Shown here in pieces: positions 58,953 through 64,000 of a stretch of DNA of 64,000 nt. The translations under genes and the position numbers were made by a program. The notes under the pieces were generated by a model. The model was not told the origin of the DNA and did not search any database. It worked only from the letters and a program-made list of their open reading frames with translations. The DNA comes from Dryomyza anilis (taxonomy: Eukaryota; Arthropoda; Insecta; Diptera; Dryomyzidae): the NCBI GenBank assembly GCA_951804985.1, contig OX638132.1, positions 43,810,791 through 43,874,790 of the forward strand, written 5' to 3'. Positions within the stretch are counted from its first letter, which is position 1, and each line of letters starts with the position of its first letter.

Positions 58953-59890
58953 CGTCTCCTTTTTTTCGTTGCCTTGGCCACCTGGTGCATTACGATTATT
59001 TGGCATGAAGGCCGATGAGGGCTTTCGTATCATTATATTTACATTTAATCGTACTTAATGCTGCCGACTGCAGGTTAACCAAACGTCTCGAAAAAGACAT
59101 AATATTTTCCCCCGGATACTGAGATACATTTCTAATGTCATATTGAATGGCATCTACTGACCTACATTAAAAGTACGTATTTCTTAAAAGACTGTATAGA
59201 TTATCTATTGTCTCAAACTCCTTTGAACTTACTAAGTCAAAAGTATCTCCCTGTAAACGAACCCTAACGCCTTTAATAAACTCCGCATTTGTTCAGGCTT
59301 CATTCAGTTCTGCCCTCACCATTTCACATCCTTCAATAAAACGATGATGAGTCTGCACCTGAAAAATATGGCACCGCATTTTTAACGAATTTCGCGACTT
59401 CAAATCTAATACGCGCGTTCAACTCCTGTATTTTGTTGTTCGCTTCCTCCAACGTCGCGTACTTCTCCCTCGCCCGGCGTCTGACAGAATTATTTATTGA
59501 TTCCTCAGAAATATTATTTTCTTTCAATAAATTTCTTAACCTTATGTTTTCCTCTTCTATAATAGCTGATTCTTCTAACTCTGCTGTACGTTTTAAACAA
59601 TAATCGTTTAAACGTTTTCTCAACCCGTCAACTAATTCCTCTTATTCACCATTTTCTGTTAAAACCGATTTCATTTTTGAATTCTGGAAATTTAATAACT
59701 CTTCTACTGTTTTATCTGCCTCCTCTAATTTAGATAAATGCAGAATTCTAGATATATTATCTTTTAATAATGATGTATTATCTTTATTTAGTATTGTTGG
59801 TACAAATTGCGACCACAATTTTTCAACAAATTTGTCTAATTCGCTAGATTGCTTTTGAATATACGCATTTAATTCATTAGCATCTGCCAT
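58953..59890 (-). pseudogene. gag: Gypsy gag, N-terminal and capsid part
   Basis: Starts at MADANELNAYIQKQ (59890). One in-frame stop (59644-59642) separates this part from the next open part (to 59333), which is strongly helical and charged (ELEESAIIEEENIRLRNLL; YATLEEANNKIQELNARIRF). A shift near 59337 leads to capsid-like segments: GCEMVRAELNEA, FIKGVRVRLQGDTFDLVSS, FETIDNLYSLLRNTY, IQYDIRNVSQYPGENIMSF and RLVNLQSAALSTIKCKYN. The layout is that of gypsy-group Gag. Confidence 0.75.
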
Positions 59891-60793
59891 TAAATATTTC
59901 CAATAAATTTAAAACGCTATATTTATCTTTTAATTAAAAGAAAAAAAAATAATAATATAAAAAATATATATACAAAAAAAAAAGAGAAGAAAAAGAGGTT
60001 GACATAAAATGATTTTTTAATATACATTTTTTGTTATTTTCAAAATCATATTAGCAACCAGTGCTGTGTTTACACGCTTTAAAATTTAATCAAATCATTT
60101 AGTTTTTATATGTTATACACTGGAGGGTCTGTAGTTTGGAATCTCAGTGTTACTTCAATTATTATATTGTACTTTTTCTTTTAGGACAATTTGTATAATT
60201 TTGATTTTTAATAAAAATATGTTTAAATTAAAATTTATGTAATCGTTGTTACTCTGTAATTATTTTCATAGTACAGAAGACGTTTAAGAAAAAAGTCAAG
60301 TGTAAATTTATTATTTAGAATATTATAAAATATTAAAATTTCTTGAATATTTCCAAATGTTATTTCTGACAACACATTTGGAAAATATATTGATTTTTTT
60401 TATCGCATTTTATTTTTCATTTCATTTGATATAAAAATTAATTCTCTTTATCAACAGCCATCAGTGTTAAGAAAAACTGATACGTTTTGAATATAAATAT
60501 TTGTTTGATTTTATAGTGTTATCGTTTTATATTTAATGAAAACTATAATTTGCATACTAATAGTATAAATTATTTTATTATACACTAGAGGGTCCGGAGA
60601 TCGGATTCGCAGTGTGTATTTTCATTTATATATTTAATTTTTATATTTTTAAATTATTTAGAATGTTTAAAAAAAATGTATTTATAACTTTAAAAAACTC
60701 TCTCTATAACAAAAAAAAACACAAAATATAATTTTCGTTCTCATTCTCCCTCCTTCGTCCTAATTTCCACTCTCGTTCCTTGAGATGTTGGTA
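59891..60793 (-). other. Gypsy leader (untranslated region)
   Basis: AT-rich sequence between PBS and gag start. It holds a direct repeat (about 60114 and 60580: TATACACTxGAGGGTC followed by CAGTG 12-16 nt later). Low-complexity A/T tracts at 59930-60010 precede gag. Confidence 0.6.
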
Positions 60794-60813
60794 CCATCCT
60801 ACCGGCTGCGCCA
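60794..60813 (-). promoter_or_regulatory. Primer-binding site (tRNA-Ser-like)
   Basis: TGGCGCAGCCGGTAGGATGG on -, two bases after the LTR end. The start TGGCGCAG and the CGGTAGGA block are those of 17.6/297-type elements, which are primed by tRNA-Ser. Confidence 0.8.
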
Positions 60814-60815
60814 AA

Positions 60816-61502
60816 TGTTGAAAAATCGTTTCCTAATGTTTTCCAATGTTGAAATAACACTTTTATATTTACTTTTAAATTTTACTGTTACTTTTTATTT
60901 AACACTACCTCCACTTGAGGTCGCTTAAACTACAATCTTTTAAATTGCAAAGAAAGGTCTTAACAATAGCTTCGTTGCAAGCATTTATTAAATTCTATTT
61001 TCACTATGTTCTAGTGAGTTTTTATTTCAATCAATTTTGGTGTACGTGACTTTTGAAGAAAGTCCGATTTGCACTTTTTGGCTGACACCAATTGCGAAAT
61101 AGCAGAATTGTTGGCAAACGCTGCTCTGCTTTTTTAACATAGCCCACTAATCATGCAATGATAATTAATATTGCAAGCTTCTGTTAACTGTGCAAGCTAA
61201 TTTGAAAGAGATGTGGTGTAATTAAAACTTTGGCGCTTTGCCAAATTATTGCAAGCTTCTGTTAACTGTGCAAGCTAACTTGAAAGAGGTGTGGTCTGAG
61301 CAAATCTTTAGCGCTTTGCCAAATTATTATCACTGTTGCCAACGTGAAGCGTTGGGACAATGCTATGAACATGTTGCTGTACAACATGAGTACCACGTTA
61401 TATAAAAACATGATGCGCTCAACATATGTACAGCAACATCCAAAACTGAATGAATAGTGAAGAACCATAAAGAAAAGAAAATGTGTGAACTAATTCACAA
61501 CA
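60816..61502 (-). repeat. 5' LTR of the gypsy element
   Basis: 687 bp. On - it begins TGTTGTGAATTAGTTC and ends GATTTTTCAACA. It contains an internal duplicated segment: GCAAGCTTCTGTTAACTGTG occurs at about 61175 and 61252, absent as a duplication from the other LTR. GTTGCTGTACAACATGAGTA-type palindromic text is also present. Confidence 0.9.
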
Positions 61503-62154
61503 GGGGTTAGCGAAGACATTCAAACTATAAACTCAATATTTAAGGCACATCATATGTTTGTAGATACATACGCTCTATTTCACCTGAGAATGGCTACATA
61601 ATTTTAATATTTCGATTAGTGACTACTTTAAGGATTTTTAAATCCATTTGTGCTAATGGTAGGAAAACTAAAAATATGAGTATTTGTAGACAAATGTCCA
61701 CATTTAAAATAAAAATATAAAATTTAATTTTATTATGTACTTCCAATGCATTTGTCCATCAAATTGAAATACTGACCACTGGCTAGTCTCAATTTTCACA
61801 AAACATGTGCCAAAATTCTCCTATACGTGTTATTTCCTTTTGTCATTTACCGAAATTTAAAATACCAAACCGTTTGTGTAGAAGACCATCCTACCTTAGA
61901 ATCGAAGGTAGTACAATTTGAAAAATTTTTCGAAATAAATTGAGACAGGCAAAACATAGTAATTACATTTTTCTGCATGTAATGGATATTTTGTTAATTG
62001 GGCCACACTAATATTATTGTCAATTCTTTTAAAGGATACTTTACGAAAAAAATCAATAAAATATTGAACTACTCAATTTTGAGACGTTTTCTTCGCCTCC
62101 TTTAAAATTTGATTTTTGTTGGTTACGATCTTTTGCCTGTAAGGTATACGAATA
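61503..62154. other. Unassigned sequence right of the gypsy element
   Basis: AT-rich, with no open frame of note and no recognised repeat. No target duplication could be paired because the other end of the gypsy element is truncated. Confidence 0.35.
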
Positions 62155-63515
62155 GCACAATTTGAGCGAAATTGATATAATAACCCTTTAATTAATTGTT
62201 ATGAATTACGTTCATTGCGGTATTCATATTAATTTCTTGAGACAAAGCAGCACAACCTCCACGTCACGTGCAATTCACCCGAGCATAAAGGCGATACTCA
62301 AAAATAAAAAACCAGTCCACCAAAAGGAGAATAGAAAATACAACACAAAGTAGGTAGGTATTTGTGTATGTGTGTATGATGGTATGTGTGCAACTGCAAC
62401 TTTTGACCATTCTATATATTTTATTTTATTGACGCGTCATGCCGCATGATTATTTGACAACTCGTCGCGACGCTTCGATGATAGAATATACATCACAAAC
62501 TACACTAGCGTAGCAATAGAAACAACACATCTTTGTCGATTTTTTATTAGTTGCGATTTTTTTTTTGTAGTTGTATACGATTGTGTAGTTGTATACGATT
62601 GTGTAGTTGTATACGATTGTCGTGATTCCACGGACGACGAAAGACACAAGGGTAGTGAAGAAAAAAAAAGAAAAACAAATAGCTTTGACTATTTTGTGCT
62701 TGGAGTTGCCTGTGTTTTTATACCCTACAAATAGAAAGAAAGTTCATACTATTTATGAATTTGTTCATCAATTTTATGAATTTTTCATTATTACTCAACC
62801 AATGACCAAATTCATCCAATTTATGAATCGTTCATAAAGCCGTAATGAAAAGTTCATAATACTGATGAACGCTTTCAAAATATTTATGAAAAAATGCATG
62901 ATATTTATGAACTTTTAAACTATTTAAAAATAAAAAATAAACTATTTTTTTATTTTCTTGTATTATTATTTTTATTTTATTTTATTAATTTATTTATTAT
63001 ACTTACATTTTATATCTACTCTTGATGTTGCTGCCTATTGCTGCTGTTTGTTGTTGAGCGATGTTAAGTACCTGCGGCGCACGTTTCTTTGGAGTTGTAA
63101 ACAATAAAGGAAATGAGATGCTCTTTAAGTACGAAATAACATACGAATAAAAAAAACTAAGAACTGTATCTTCCATCATCGACTATCGACGCGTCGCGAC
63201 GAGTTGTCAAGCCCGTGCGGCATGACTCGTTGTAAATAAAAAATATCTATTTTTAGAATGGTCAAAATGGTTGCAGGTCACATATACGATCATACACAAA
63301 TACTCAAATACCTACCTAACTACTTTGTGTTGTATTTTCTATGCTCCTATTTGTGGACAGGTTTTTTATTTTTCAGTATCGCCCCTATGCTCGGCTGAAT
63401 TGCACGTGACGTGAGGCCGCGCTGCCATGCGTCAAAAAATTAATATTAATATTTTAATGAACGAAATTTATAACAATTATGAACGCGTATATCAATTTCG
63501 CTCAAATTGTGCCTG
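62155..63515. mobile_element. Foldback-like element with ~345-bp inverted repeats
   Basis: The left arm (62155-62500) and right arm (63170-63515) are imperfect reverse complements. Shared words include GCACAATTTGAGCGAAATTG at the outer edge, CACGTCACGTGCAATTCA, GAAAATACAACACAAAGTAG and GACAACTCGTCGCGACGC at the inner edge. The 670-bp loop contains an 18-bp direct repeat and a cluster of TTCATxxTATGAA motifs, but no transposase. The outer boundaries are the points where similarity fades. Confidence 0.75.
62568..62622. repeat. Three copies of an 18-bp repeat
   Basis: GTAGTTGTATACGATTGT is repeated three times in tandem in the loop of the foldback-like element. The last copy runs into CGTGATTCC. 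Confidence 0.95.
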
Positions 63516-64000
63516 AGAACCGACCACTTATGTTCAAATATTTTACATATAGGAATTTTACTTTGTATGGTCAAATAGTTCAAATATATAGAGATATATT
63601 TCCAAAACATTGCGATGTGGAAAATGTTTAAATATCCTAACATAAAATTTTACTCTACTAAAATAACATGGCAGACTTCTTACCAAATATATTGAAAACG
63701 TTTTTTTTTTAAATATCGGATATAAATTTGATATTTATATAAATTTGAAAAGGGTTCCTTTTTATGCACAACTAATTTAAATTGCAAGGACAATCCATTG
63801 ATTAGAGATGTACGGATTTCGAAGTTATAACAAAGTTTATATTTTTATCATTAAAATGAAGTTTGCGGTTCTACGGTCAAGAGTTTATTTCTACAACCAC
63901 AAAAAGTGATTATTGATTAATTGAAACTTTCGACCACTGTATATCCGGAGAAGGTGAGTCTGGAACTCTGATAGATTTGGTGTGGAAAGTATGGAAAGTA
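63516..64000. other. Unassigned sequence at the window end
   Basis: AT-rich with no recognised gene or repeat. Any feature here would need sequence beyond the window. Confidence 0.3.

Noticed and set aside
62607..62837. 76-codon frame in the foldback loop
   Set aside because: Low complexity, starts in the 18-bp repeat, and has no motif.

Overview
The window is AT-rich dipteran heterochromatin and holds no clear ordinary gene neighbourhood. The evidence for a fly is: Ty3/gypsy elements that look like 17.6/297 or errantivirus types, with a matching tRNA-Ser-like primer-binding site; an 89-nt intron; an odorant-receptor-type exon; and a tRNA-derived SINE. The species cannot be named from the sequence. 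A pericentromeric or Y-linked location is inference only.

Layout. (1) 1-3185, 17231-17768, 18781-29937, 30829-33307 and parts of 36189-42225 are a ~139-bp satellite, with higher-order structure (643-bp and 2518-bp periods in 24150-29185). (2) 3186-17230 is a triplicated unit. Each copy carries a decayed envelope (env) gene on the + strand. The first and third copies also carry a small GC-richer gene of unknown function on the - strand with a TATA box and one intron; only the copy at 12630-13375 is intact. The array ends in a polypurine tract and a 474-bp LTR, so env belongs to an LTR retroelement whose gag-pol is absent. (3) 33308-46257 is a tandem array of three ~5.05-kb units plus a 0.9-kb partial unit at 29938. 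Each unit holds one exon of an insect odorant receptor-like gene on the - strand, a fragment of a MULE-type transposase, satellite monomers and one long inverted repeat. The third unit runs into a longer but broken MULE transposase (46150-47115). (4) 47313-61502 is one ~14-kb minus-strand Ty3/gypsy element in which LTR, PBS, gag, protease, RT, RNase H, integrase and PPT can all be recognised. It is interrupted by a LOA-like non-LTR element, two inverted copies of a short DNA element, a SINE with a 12-bp target duplication and a TA microsatellite. (5) 62155-63515 is a foldback-like element.

Nearly every protein-coding trace is a broken mobile-element gene. The two exceptions that deserve attention are the intron-containing gene inside the env unit and the multiplied odorant-receptor exon. 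All identifications come from reading motifs by eye; no database search was run, and boundaries without target duplications are approximate.
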